This document shows, piece after piece, positions 24,726 to 32,458 of a DNA stretch of 54,364 nucleotides. The stretch comes from Anaerolineaceae bacterium (lineage in GTDB: Bacteria > Chloroflexota > Anaerolineae > Anaerolineales > E44-bin32), in NCBI GenBank assembly GCA_020350285.1, contig CP070708.1:1906173-1960536 (forward strand), written 5' to 3'. The first letter of the stretch is position 1; every line of letters starts with the position of its first letter. The position numbers and the translations under genes are program-made. The notes below the pieces were generated by a model. That model ran no database searches. It was given only the letters and a program-made list of their open reading frames with translations, and was not told the origin of the DNA.

Positions 24726-25445
24726 ATGTCGCTACAAGTTCAATCCGAATTCCTTCGCTATTTGGTTGACCTGGATGGAAAACCTGATCAGCGACTTCCC
24801 GCGATCCAAGAACTTGCTCAGCAATTGGGCATAAGTAGCAGTAAGCTGCGAGAGCAGCTCGAGGTGGCTCGCATGATGGGGCTGGTGGAGGTTCGTCCGA
24901 AAACTGGAATAAGAACACGAGGGTATTCTTTCCTGCCATGCCTCCAGGCCAGCCTTAGCTTCGCCTTGATGATCGATCCAGGTTATTTCGAACTCCTCGG
25001 GAGTTTAAGGGATCACTTAGAAGCGGCTTACTGGCATGAGGCAGTTCGATTACTCCGAACCGAGGACAAACAACAACTGCAGTCATTAATCGAGCGTGCA
25101 TGGCAGATGTTAGAAGGTAATCCGATTCAAATTCCCCATTTGGAGCATAGGAATTTGCATCTCACGATCTATTCAAGGTTGAATAATCCATTGGTTACAG
25201 ATTTGTTAGAAGCCTATTGGGATGCATACGAAACCGTCGGATTAAACGTTTACTCGGATTACAAGTACCTTAAGCGCGTGTGGTCCTATCATCAGGAAAT
25301 GGTCGACGCGATCATCGACGGTAATTACGATGCCGGACACCGAGCGTTGGTGGAACATGTGGGGATGTTGCATTACCGTCCTGAACTGAGTGCAAGCGTA
25401 CCGAAATCAAGGTTGGGCGAGAAGAGCGATCTAAGGGAGAGGTAG
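24726..25445 (+). CDS. FadR/GntR-family transcriptional regulator
   Basis: DNA-binding regulator of 239 residues. The N-terminal winged helix reads RLPAIQELAQQLGISSSKLR, then a wing segment GLVEVRPKTGIRTRGY. The C-terminal half is an all-helical FCD ligand domain with HRNLHLTIYSRLNNPLV and YHQEMVDAIIDGNYDAGHRA, whose His residues usually bind a metal and an organic acid. The ATG at 24726 has GAGG five bases upstream; a GTG at 24720 is possible. It begins the operon with korA (gap of three bases), so its ligand may be a 2-oxoacid or TCA intermediate (inference). Confidence 0.9.
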   Translation: MSLQVQSEFLRYLVDLDGKPDQRLPAIQELAQQLGISSSKLREQLEVARMMGLVEVRPKTGIRTRGYSFLPCLQASLSFALMIDPGYFELLGSLRDHLEAAYWHEAVRLLRTEDKQQLQSLIERAWQMLEGNPIQIPHLEHRNLHLTIYSRLNNPLVTDLLEAYWDAYETVGLNVYSDYKYLKRVWSYHQEMVDAIIDGNYDAGHRALVEHVGMLHYRPELSASVPKSRLGEKSDLRER

Positions 25446-25448
25446 TGA

Positions 25449-27287
25449 ATGGCTGAATCAAAAGCTTCTGTGCGCGAAAAAACTGATACAAAGAAGGACA
25501 AAGAAACCATCGTTAATGATTTCTCGATGGTCGTGGCAACTGTAAACGGATCGGGAAGTCAGACCTCAAATTTGGCGATTATCCGTTCCTTGTTCAGGAT
25601 GGGTATTCCCGTTAGTGGCAAGAATTTGTTCCCCTCCAATATCCAGGGTTTACCCACATGGTTTACCATCCGAGTAAGTTCTGAGGGTCATACAGCCCGT
25701 CGAGAGAACAACGAAATCCTTGTCGCTATGAACCCGACCACATTTTCCGAGGACCTACGAGATCTGGGTTCAGAAGGGGTTTGTTTTTACGACGACCGAT
25801 TTAAGATCACGGAAGAGCGACCTGATGTCACCTTCTATCCCATGCCTGTACGTGAATTGGTTAAAGAGATTAACCCACCTACAGATTTACGAGATTACAT
25901 CGCAAACATGGCTTACGTCGGTATCGTTGCGGAGATGCTCGGTATAGATATGGATGAAATCCGAGGCGCTCTTGAGACGCACTTCATGGGTAAACAAAGT
26001 GCTGTGGATTTGAACATGCGAACGATTCAAGCCGCATCATCTTCGGCAGAGGAAAATCTAATTAAGCAGGACTCGTATTACCTTGAGCGTAGTGATCAAA
26101 CTCATGATCTGCTCCTCATTGATGGCAACACCGCCTCTGCGTTGGGAGCTATCTATGGTGGGGTAAGTTTTGCCGCTTGGTACCCAATCACCCCCGCCTC
26201 AAGTTTAGCCGATGCCTTGGAGCAATACCTACCTCAACTTAGGATGGATGAGGAAACCGGAAAAGCTACCTATGTCGTAATCCAAGCTGAGGATGAGTTA
26301 GCAGCGATAGGGATGGCCGTTGGTGCGGGATGGGCCGGCGCACGGGCGATGACTTCAACCTCAGGACCAGGGATCTCTTTGATGGCGGAATTTGCAGGAC
26401 TCGCTTTCTTTGCAGAAATTCCTATCGTGGTCTCGGATGTTCAAAGGATGGGACCGAGCACTGGCCTTCCGACACGTACATCGCAGGGAGATATCCTCTT
26501 TGTGCGTTTCCTTGGGCATGGCGACACAAATCAGGTGATGCTGCTTCCTGGCTCAATCGCTGAGTGCTTCGAGTTTGGCTGGCAAGCATTTGACCTTGCA
26601 GAGCGTCTACAAACCCCGATATTTGTACTCAGTGATTTAGATCTCGGTATGAATTTATGGATGTCAGAAAAGTTCGCATATCCATCCCAATCCTTTGACC
26701 GAGGCAAGATACTCGCAGCTGAAGATCTCGATCGGATTGGTAAGTTTTCTCGTTACCAGGATGTGGATGGTGACGGAATCACCTATAGGACGTTACCAGG
26801 AACGGATCATCCCCTGGCGGCGTACTTCACCCGTGGAACTGGACATGACGAAAATGCTATCTATAGCGAAAAACCCGATGATTGGGAGATGAATATTGAG
26901 CGGATCTGGCGCAAACTGGAAACCGCACGGGAGATGTTACCTCGTCCAGTAATCCAACATACCAAAGACGCACACATCGGACTGATCGGCTATGGCTCGA
27001 CGGATCCTGCGATTCAGGAAGCCTTGGATCGCTTGAATACAAAAAATATATCAGCGGATTATCTGCGAATCCGTGCCGTGCCTTTCGTTCATGAGATAGA
27101 AACTTTCATACGAGAGCATGATGTCGTGTATGTCATCGAGATGAACACCGACGGACAGATGTATAAATTGCTGCAGTTGGAAGTTCCTGATCAAGCGGAA
27201 AAACTCCATTCGCTAACACATAACAACGGGTTGCCCTTGAGTGCACACTGGGTTGTCGAGGCGGTACTTGACCGTGAGGGAGGTTGA
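25449..27287 (+). CDS. korA: 2-oxoglutarate:ferredoxin oxidoreductase, fused gamma-alpha subunit
   Basis: Large subunit of the two-subunit KOR class. The gamma domain (about residues 28-190) precedes the alpha domain, the order found in KorA of Chlorobium, Hydrogenobacter and actinobacteria. The alpha part shows AWYPITPASSLADALE and RMGPSTGLPTRTSQGDI, the latter typical of 2-oxoglutarate enzymes. It would oxidise 2-oxoglutarate to succinyl-CoA with ferredoxin, or make 2-oxoglutarate by reductive carboxylation. It has 612 residues. The gamma domain begins VVATVNGSGSQTSNLAIIRS where the usual motif is GxGGQG, as expected for this class. It lies three bases after the GntR gene. Confidence 0.93.
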   Translation: MAESKASVREKTDTKKDKETIVNDFSMVVATVNGSGSQTSNLAIIRSLFRMGIPVSGKNLFPSNIQGLPTWFTIRVSSEGHTARRENNEILVAMNPTTFSEDLRDLGSEGVCFYDDRFKITEERPDVTFYPMPVRELVKEINPPTDLRDYIANMAYVGIVAEMLGIDMDEIRGALETHFMGKQSAVDLNMRTIQAASSSAEENLIKQDSYYLERSDQTHDLLLIDGNTASALGAIYGGVSFAAWYPITPASSLADALEQYLPQLRMDEETGKATYVVIQAEDELAAIGMAVGAGWAGARAMTSTSGPGISLMAEFAGLAFFAEIPIVVSDVQRMGPSTGLPTRTSQGDILFVRFLGHGDTNQVMLLPGSIAECFEFGWQAFDLAERLQTPIFVLSDLDLGMNLWMSEKFAYPSQSFDRGKILAAEDLDRIGKFSRYQDVDGDGITYRTLPGTDHPLAAYFTRGTGHDENAIYSEKPDDWEMNIERIWRKLETAREMLPRPVIQHTKDAHIGLIGYGSTDPAIQEALDRLNTKNISADYLRIRAVPFVHEIETFIREHDVVYVIEMNTDGQMYKLLQLEVPDQAEKLHSLTHNNGLPLSAHWVVEAVLDREGG

Positions 27288-27288
27288 T

Positions 27289-28341
27289 ATGGCTACAACT
27301 GTTTCGGAGATTGATGGTTCTGGAAAAAACGTGAACAAATTGGGTCTGAAGAAATCAGATTACAAAGGATCACCGACGACCTTATGCCAGGGTTGTGGTC
27401 ACAACTCAATCTCGAGTCAGATCATGGCAGCCCTGTTCGAGCTGTCGATCAAACCTGAAAAGATCGTTAAACTTTCCGGGATTGGATGTTCCAGCAAGAG
27501 CCCGACCTATTTCCTGAACCGTTCTCACGGCTTCAACAGCCTACATGGGCGGATGCCTTCGATTGCCACCGGAAGTGCATTAGCAAATCGGTCGATAAAA
27601 TTAATAGGCGTTTCAGGGGACGGTGATACTGCGAGTATCGGAATCGGTCAGTTTATCCATCTGGTCCGGCGGAATGTCCCCATGGTCTACATCGTTGAAA
27701 ATAACGGGGTTTATGGTCTCACAAAAGGACAGTTTTCTGCAACCGCGGACAAGGGTCAGGTACTCAGGAAAATTGGTGTGAATCCCTTCATGCCGGTTGA
27801 CGTGTGTATGGAAGCACTGATCGCTAATTGTGGGTTCGTCGCCCGTTCGTTTGCAGGGGATCCGAAGCAGTTGAAGCAATTACTCAAAGCGGCGTTGAGT
27901 TTCCAAGGGACAGCCGTTTTAGATATCATCAGCCCTTGCGTGACCTTCAATAATCGGGGAGAGTCGACGAAAAGCTATGCATGGGGGAAGGCTCACGAAT
28001 ATCCGTTGCATGACGTTACGTGGGTTCCCATGCGGGACGAGATTGAAATCGAATACCAACCCGGTGAGGTCACCGAGGTCGATATGCACGATGGCTCCAC
28101 GCTTTTGTTCAAAAAGCTCGAACAAGAATATGACCCAACCGATCGGATGGAGGCGCTCAAGATGCTTGAGGAGACCTGCTGCGGTGGTGTTTTAGTCACC
28201 GGTCTGATCTTCATCAGCGAAGAGCAACCCCCATTACCTGAGATCGAGGAGATGGTTGATACCCCGTTGGTACACCTTACAGAAAAGGAACTTCGACCAT
28301 CGAGAGACAGCCTGGAGCAGGTTATGGAGGCGTATCGCTAA
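27289..28341 (+). CDS. korB: 2-oxoglutarate:ferredoxin oxidoreductase beta subunit (TPP-binding)
   Basis: TPP and [4Fe-4S] subunit of the two-subunit KOR. Cys ligands are seen in TTLCQGCGHNSISSQ, GIGCSSKSPTYF and SPCVTFNN; the TPP motif is GDGDTASIGIGQF with VENNGVYGLTKGQFSAT downstream. I chose the ATG at 27289, one base after the korA stop, with GAGGGAGG upstream; the open frame extends to 27241 inside korA. It has 350 residues with a C-terminal extension of about 70 residues beyond the minimal beta subunit. A CAAGCC-repeat hairpin follows. Confidence 0.93.
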   Translation: MATTVSEIDGSGKNVNKLGLKKSDYKGSPTTLCQGCGHNSISSQIMAALFELSIKPEKIVKLSGIGCSSKSPTYFLNRSHGFNSLHGRMPSIATGSALANRSIKLIGVSGDGDTASIGIGQFIHLVRRNVPMVYIVENNGVYGLTKGQFSATADKGQVLRKIGVNPFMPVDVCMEALIANCGFVARSFAGDPKQLKQLLKAALSFQGTAVLDIISPCVTFNNRGESTKSYAWGKAHEYPLHDVTWVPMRDEIEIEYQPGEVTEVDMHDGSTLLFKKLEQEYDPTDRMEALKMLEETCCGGVLVTGLIFISEEQPPLPEIEEMVDTPLVHLTEKELRPSRDSLEQVMEAYR

Positions 28342-28370
28342 ACGCGTCACAAGCCGCAAGCCTCAAGCCG

Positions 28371-28406
28371 CAAGCCTCAAGTTGCATAATTCAAGCTTGA
28401 GGCTTG
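28371..28406 (+). terminator. Hairpin after korB made from CAAGCC repeats
   Basis: CAAGCCTCAAG pairs with CTTGAGGCTTG over 11 bp, followed by TTCCGTTTTAT. The 5' arm lies in a short tandem run of CAAGCCGCAAGCCTCAAG units. The structure may terminate korAB transcription; the repeated unit looks like a dispersed repeat recruited as a terminator. Confidence 0.55.
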
Positions 28407-28526
28407 TTCCGTTTTATAGTGTCCACGGTAGGATGACACTCATGCTGAAAAAGTGAATACTCTTCCAGATGATAATGTGATCTGGCTCCATGAGTAAGAT
28501 TGCTATCGTGGTCTAGGGCTCGTGAG

Positions 28527-28532
28527 TATAAT
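28527..28532 (+). promoter_or_regulatory. TATAAT -10 box upstream of the EamA gene
   Basis: A perfect TATAAT 20 bases before the chosen GTG start. No good -35 is visible at 16-18 bases. If used, the leader would be only about 14 bases. Confidence 0.4.
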
Positions 28533-28552
28533 CGCTTCCCATTGAGGTGGCT

Positions 28553-29437
28553 GTGCGAACCTATGGTATTCTCGCTGGATTGACAGCGGCCAGTATTTGG
28601 GGTGGAATGTATGTCGTAAGCAAAGTTGTTCTCGACATCATTCCACCTTTCACATTAGTAAGCATACGGCTTATTCTTGGCATCGGTTGCTTGGCCCTCA
28701 TCTTAGCCCTCCGAGGTGGATTTCGAGCTGATAAACGACAGATGGGTGAAGCCATCGGTGTCGGTTTCATTGGTTTTGGTATTTCAATCGGTCTACAGTT
28801 CCTTGGCACGAAACTTTCAACTGCTGTAAATGCTGCGCTGGTAACTTCGGCTTCTCCAATATTCATGGTTCTTTTTGGGGTGTGGTTGCTTGGGGAGAGG
28901 CTCCAACTTGAGCGTGTCGTGGCGTTAGTACTGGCGACTCTGGGAGTGATAGCGGTAGTAGATCCTGGGCAAGCGTTGATTGGAGGGGTGGCATTCTGGG
29001 GAAATATGGCCCTCTTTGGGGCTGCTGTGACCTGGGGTTTGTATTCTGTTCTGGTCAAGCTTGTCAGTCAGAGGTTAAGGGTAATGGAAGTCAGTATGTA
29101 TGCCTTCATAGGAGGATTGTTCGTCAGTATCCCATTGGCGGGTGTGGAAATCATGGACATAGGCCTGGGTGAGATCACCACTACCGTCATCCTTGGAGTG
29201 CTTTACCTTGGATTAGTCTCAACAGCACTGGCCATGTACTTATGGAATAAATCTCTCGCGCTGCTCGAGGCTGGATTGGTTTCGGTGTTATTTTTTGCCC
29301 AACCGATCGTTGGCGTTGGTTTAGGGGCGATATTCTTGGGTGAGCCCATGGGATTGGCCTTTTGGATCGGCGCATTCCTCATCAGTACGGGGTTGATCAT
29401 CACGACAAGATCGAAATCACCCTTAGGAAATGTCTAA
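28553..29437 (+). CDS. EamA/DMT-family transporter
   Basis: Inner-membrane metabolite transporter of the drug/metabolite transporter superfamily. It contains two EamA repeats of five helices each, beginning GILAGLTAASIWGGMYVVSK and ALFGAAVTWGLYSVLVKLVS, with the family ending of the second repeat near GEPMGLAFWIGAFLISTGL. The GTG at 28553 has GAGG five bases upstream; the GTG at 28547 overlaps that ribosome site. It has 294 residues. Substrate unknown; family members export amino acids and other small molecules. Confidence 0.88.
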   Translation: MRTYGILAGLTAASIWGGMYVVSKVVLDIIPPFTLVSIRLILGIGCLALILALRGGFRADKRQMGEAIGVGFIGFGISIGLQFLGTKLSTAVNAALVTSASPIFMVLFGVWLLGERLQLERVVALVLATLGVIAVVDPGQALIGGVAFWGNMALFGAAVTWGLYSVLVKLVSQRLRVMEVSMYAFIGGLFVSIPLAGVEIMDIGLGEITTTVILGVLYLGLVSTALAMYLWNKSLALLEAGLVSVLFFAQPIVGVGLGAIFLGEPMGLAFWIGAFLISTGLIITTRSKSPLGNV

Positions 29438-29469
29438 GTGGGTGTGTGCTCACCTGAAGGAGTGATACG

Positions 29470-30684
29470 ATGTCTCAATCGAACGGTTGCCTGGGAACCA
29501 CAATGAAGTTGCTCGCCGGACTTCTGGCTCTCCTGGTGATATTGACCTTACCGCTCACACTTCTAATCTACGACATTTCGCGTGTCATGTTTTCACCAGA
29601 AATCTTAAGTGAACAACTTACCTCAGAGTTGATTGAGTCGGGTGTCTTGCGGTCATTCGTTACCGATCAGCTTGTCTCACCGGATTTCTTAGAGGAGATG
29701 GGTCCTGGTGATATTAATCTCATGCAAATTCTGAAAGACCTTTCCCCGGGCGATCGGGAAGCCATGGTTGACATTGTGCTACCACCTGGATGGATCAAGG
29801 GCCAGATCGGGGCAGTTTTCTTTGCGATAAACCATTGGATTGACAGTGAAGAACCCTTTCCTAAACTTGTTCTTGACTTACAACCCTTCAAAGATCGGCT
29901 AATGAGGGGAGGTGCCGAGGAGATCCTTGAGATGGTGGTGGACTCCTGGCCCAGCTGCACGCCCGATCAGAATGCAGAACTTCGCGAGGCGCTCCAGGGA
30001 TCTGAGGAGGTTCCCATCCTTCTATGTGAACCTCCTGAGCCGTATCGTGAACGTCTCATGGGTTCTGCCACCGAGATGATGATGGAGGCCTTGAGGGAAA
30101 TACCTTCCGAATTAGTTGTCGGTGGAGAGGAAATCGACCCTCAGGAAGCGGCTGATTTGCTGGCCTTAAAGGAGTGGATCCGCTTAGCCCGAACACTCTC
30201 ACGATCTATCTGGCTTATTCCTATCGCGATGCTTGGCCTGATCATGGCTCTCGTTATTCGATCATGGAGTGATTTGGGCAGGTGGTGGGGGATTCCACTT
30301 CTATTGAGCGGGATCATCATATTTGGATATGCCCTCCTGTCTCCCTTTGCGCGTGAACAATTGATACCTCGGCTGCTCTCGGATATTCGCTATGAATCAC
30401 CGGCGATATTCGAGATGGGTAGATTGGTCATTGAAGGTTTGATTGAAGTGATCCTTGGTCTGTTATTGTTCCACGCGCTGATTATTGGTGGTGTCGGATT
30501 GGTACTTCTCGTGGTCGGCTGGTTGATCGGACGCCGTAAAGTCATTGGTCCGCCCATAGAGAAGATACCTTCACCTATTGGTGAATCACCTCCCGAAGAG
30601 GAGCCACCCGGATCGCAGATTTCACCACCGCCCCCTGTCTCACCGATGCCTGAAGATGAGACACCGTTCGAGGGTCAAGAATAG
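29470..30684 (+). CDS. Hypothetical membrane protein with large extracytoplasmic loop
   Basis: A 404-residue protein I do not recognise. One N-terminal helix (LLAGLLALLVILTLPLTLLI) is followed by about 215 residues likely outside the membrane, acidic and with two Cys (SWPSCTPDQ and ILLCEPPEP). Three helices then lie between about residues 245 and 360, and the tail is Pro/Glu-rich (PSPIGESPPEEEPPG). The ATG at 29470 has AAGGAG upstream. It sits 32 bases after the EamA gene, so both may be transcribed together, and it ends at a good terminator. Confidence 0.75.
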   Translation: MSQSNGCLGTTMKLLAGLLALLVILTLPLTLLIYDISRVMFSPEILSEQLTSELIESGVLRSFVTDQLVSPDFLEEMGPGDINLMQILKDLSPGDREAMVDIVLPPGWIKGQIGAVFFAINHWIDSEEPFPKLVLDLQPFKDRLMRGGAEEILEMVVDSWPSCTPDQNAELREALQGSEEVPILLCEPPEPYRERLMGSATEMMMEALREIPSELVVGGEEIDPQEAADLLALKEWIRLARTLSRSIWLIPIAMLGLIMALVIRSWSDLGRWWGIPLLLSGIIIFGYALLSPFAREQLIPRLLSDIRYESPAIFEMGRLVIEGLIEVILGLLLFHALIIGGVGLVLLVVGWLIGRRKVIGPPIEKIPSPIGESPPEEEPPGSQISPPPPVSPMPEDETPFEGQE

Positions 30685-30717
30685 TACCCGTTTGATAATT
30701 CGATATGGATCAGCGAG

Positions 30718-30754
30718 AAGCCATCCTATGGTTCATGGGATGGCTTTTGGTTTC
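30718..30754 (+). terminator. Rho-independent terminator after the hypothetical membrane protein
   Basis: AAGCCATCC pairs with GGATGGCTT across an 11-base loop and is followed by TTGGTTT. It lies 34 bases past the stop codon. Confidence 0.75.
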
Positions 30755-30792
30755 CTGGATCCAATAGAAAGAATTTTGTGAGCAGAATAATT

Positions 30793-30845
30793 GTAGTCGC
30801 ACCCTTTAGGGTGCGCAGATACGCAGGCTGAAACCTGGGGCTACA
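30793..30845. repeat. Composite palindromic repeat, CACCCT and GCAGG arms
   Basis: The unit begins TGTAGTCGCACCCTTTAGGG, passes through GCGCAGATACGCAGGCTGAA and ends CTACAG. Its outer ends TGTAG and CTACA are complementary, so it can fold into a cross-shaped structure. A related unit sits at 43094-43143 and a partial one near 43263-43300. Confidence 0.65.
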
Positions 30846-30866
30846 GTGATGGTCCTGAGAAGAACT

Positions 30867-30894
30867 GTAAGGGCAACCGGCCGGTCGCCCCTAC
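30867..30894. repeat. 28-bp GTAGGGGCG...CGCCCCTAC family, copy 4
   Basis: Imperfect copy with GTAAGGGCAACC on the left arm and GGTCGCCCCTAC on the right, centre GGCC. The two left-arm changes break pairing at two positions. Confidence 0.75.
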
Positions 30895-30944
30895 GCCTTA
30901 ACCATCCCGCGAGCTTTAAGCCTATGAGAGGGTGATAAAACACT

Positions 30945-30972
30945 ATAGGGGCGCACACCCGTGCGCCCCTAC
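30945..30972. repeat. 28-bp GTAGGGGCG...CGCCCCTAC family, copy 5
   Basis: Left arm ATAGGGGCGCAC, right arm GTGCGCCCCTAC, centre ACCC. It lies 28 bases beyond the MmgE/PrpD stop and could act as a terminator for the leftward operon. Confidence 0.8.
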
Positions 30973-31000
30973 GATGCACTTGGGTTACTTTGTTTATCGA

Positions 31001-32377
31001 TCATAGATCCGCGACCAGCAAAGCCATGTAGTCGCTGAGATCAGAAACGTCTTCAAAGTTCCATGTCGTTTCGATGATCTCGTCTATTCGCTTATCACTT
31101 ACGATACCACTTGCATTGGCGCGGAACTTGGCCTCGATCTCATCATCGCTCAGCGGGTCTTCGGGAGAACCCTTTGCCACATCTGTTTGTGCCTGATGCG
31201 CATAGCCATCCTTTGTTGTGATGGTTACACGCGCACGCTTGATCTTGGGGAAGAGGCGATCGATTTCCGGATCAGCAATGACTTTTATTTTCGGCAGCAT
31301 CTCCCAAATGCGGGGGTCACGCAACTTCTCGTCACTAAAAGCTTCCGGCAACACATTTCCATCCACGGCCGCGACTGCGATAACGTAGGGTAAGCTGTGG
31401 TCAGCCGTCTCTTTCGTTTCAGGTTTGTATTTGCTCGGATCTGAAAGGATATCTGCACCACGCGTGGTTGTCTCGATCAGGATCTCAGCAATATCTTCAT
31501 GATTGATCTGGTGTTCACGACACACCTGAAGTGTCGCGCTGATGGGCTGATGAGTGAGGGCTTCGGTAGGAAATGCTTTGTAGCTGCAACGGGTGATGAT
31601 GAATTCATCCCCGAGATCTTTGAGCAGCTCATCAACGTGCCATGTGACATTCGAAAGCACTTCAACTAACCCCTCTTTACCCTCGATCACTTCCTCAGGG
31701 CCACTATAGCCTTCTCTTGCCATCATCGCGGCATAAACACCTGCTTGGGATGCAAGCGGGTCAGCGGTGTTCTTCATATTGGTAAGGTGACCAGCAACGA
31801 CACCCCCGAGGGTGAAATGACTGCTTCCACTTATTCCGACCGCGGCTACAAGTTGATCGAGGTCTAATCCATACATGCGACCAGCGACCAATGGGCTGAC
31901 GAATTGGGTCAGGGAGGCGTGATGCCAACCTACTTCTCGAATACCCGGCTCAGCCGCGTGGCACCAACGCATCTCCAGTTCATATGCGATGATGATCCCC
32001 ACGATGGCTTCCATACCGTCAAGCCCGTTGCATTCTCCGGCAGCGAGGGCGACTCCGATGATGTCTGAAGGGTGACTCGGATCTTGTTCCCAATAGATGT
32101 CGTTGTAATCCAAGGCTCGAGTTAGAAGACAGTTCATCAAAGCGGCATTAGGGGCGCTGGTGCGGAGACCGCTACCGATGACGGTTGCTTCAGGCGGCCC
32201 GCCTAACTTCTCAACAAATCGGTGCATCGCCAGCATGTCTTCATTTCGTATAGCCGTAAGCGCACACCCCATACTGTCTAAAAGGAAGCGTTTCGCCTCG
32301 TGGACGGCTTCGTGCGGTATATCTGAATAATTCAGCTTGTGTGCGAATTCTGCCATTTGACGGCTGATAGACTGCAT
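31001..32377 (-). CDS. MmgE/PrpD-family protein
   Basis: Member of the family containing 2-methylcitrate dehydratase (PrpD), cis-aconitate decarboxylase and related enzymes. Matches include KRFLLDSMGCALTAI near the N-terminus, NAALMNCLLTRALDYNDIYW, PSDIIGVALAAGE and a C-terminal domain with KAFPTEALTHQPISA. The 458-residue length is usual. It is the last gene of the leftward tricarboxylate operon, preceded by a 22-bp perfect hairpin. Given aconitase and isocitrate dehydrogenase genes nearby, a (methyl)citrate or aconitate-type substrate is likely, but the exact reaction cannot be assigned. Confidence 0.85.
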   Translation of the reverse strand: MQSISRQMAEFAHKLNYSDIPHEAVHEAKRFLLDSMGCALTAIRNEDMLAMHRFVEKLGGPPEATVIGSGLRTSAPNAALMNCLLTRALDYNDIYWEQDPSHPSDIIGVALAAGECNGLDGMEAIVGIIIAYELEMRWCHAAEPGIREVGWHHASLTQFVSPLVAGRMYGLDLDQLVAAVGISGSSHFTLGGVVAGHLTNMKNTADPLASQAGVYAAMMAREGYSGPEEVIEGKEGLVEVLSNVTWHVDELLKDLGDEFIITRCSYKAFPTEALTHQPISATLQVCREHQINHEDIAEILIETTTRGADILSDPSKYKPETKETADHSLPYVIAVAAVDGNVLPEAFSDEKLRDPRIWEMLPKIKVIADPEIDRLFPKIKRARVTITTKDGYAHQAQTDVAKGSPEDPLSDDEIEAKFRANASGIVSDKRIDEIIETTWNFEDVSDLSDYMALLVADL

Positions 32378-32400
32378 GTCGTACCTCCAGATGTCAGTAA

Positions 32401-32454
32401 TCAGTAGTCAGAAGTCAGTAGTCTGCTTACTGACTACTGACTTCTGACTACTGA
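32401..32454. repeat. 22-bp perfect inverted repeat between idh and mmgE
   Basis: TCAGTAGTCAGAAGTCAGTAGT (32401-32422) is exactly complementary to 32433-32454 across a 10-base loop. The arms are built from GTCAGTA-type short repeats. It fills most of the 81-base gap between the idh-like and mmgE/prpD genes, so it will form in the operon mRNA and could stop, slow or process it. Confidence 0.8.
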
Positions 32455-32458
32455 AAGC

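Larger units (their letters stand above)
30685..31000. other. Convergent gap with terminator and four repeats
   Basis: Gene-free stretch of 316 bases between convergent transcription units. It contains the terminator at 30718-30754, the composite palindrome at 30793-30845, two copies of the 28-bp family at 30867-30894 and 30945-30972, and a broken CCCGCGAGC element at about 30905. Confidence 0.75.

Noticed and set aside
27241..27288. GTG start at 27241 for the korB beta subunit.
   Set aside because: It would overlap korA by 47 bases and add 16 residues with no family counterpart; the ATG at 27289 follows GAGGGAGG and the korA stop directly.
28342..28440. CRISPR-like short repeats (CAAGCCGCAAGCCTCAAG) after korB.
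   Set aside because: The units are tandem without spacers of regular length and form a simple hairpin. No cas gene is near.
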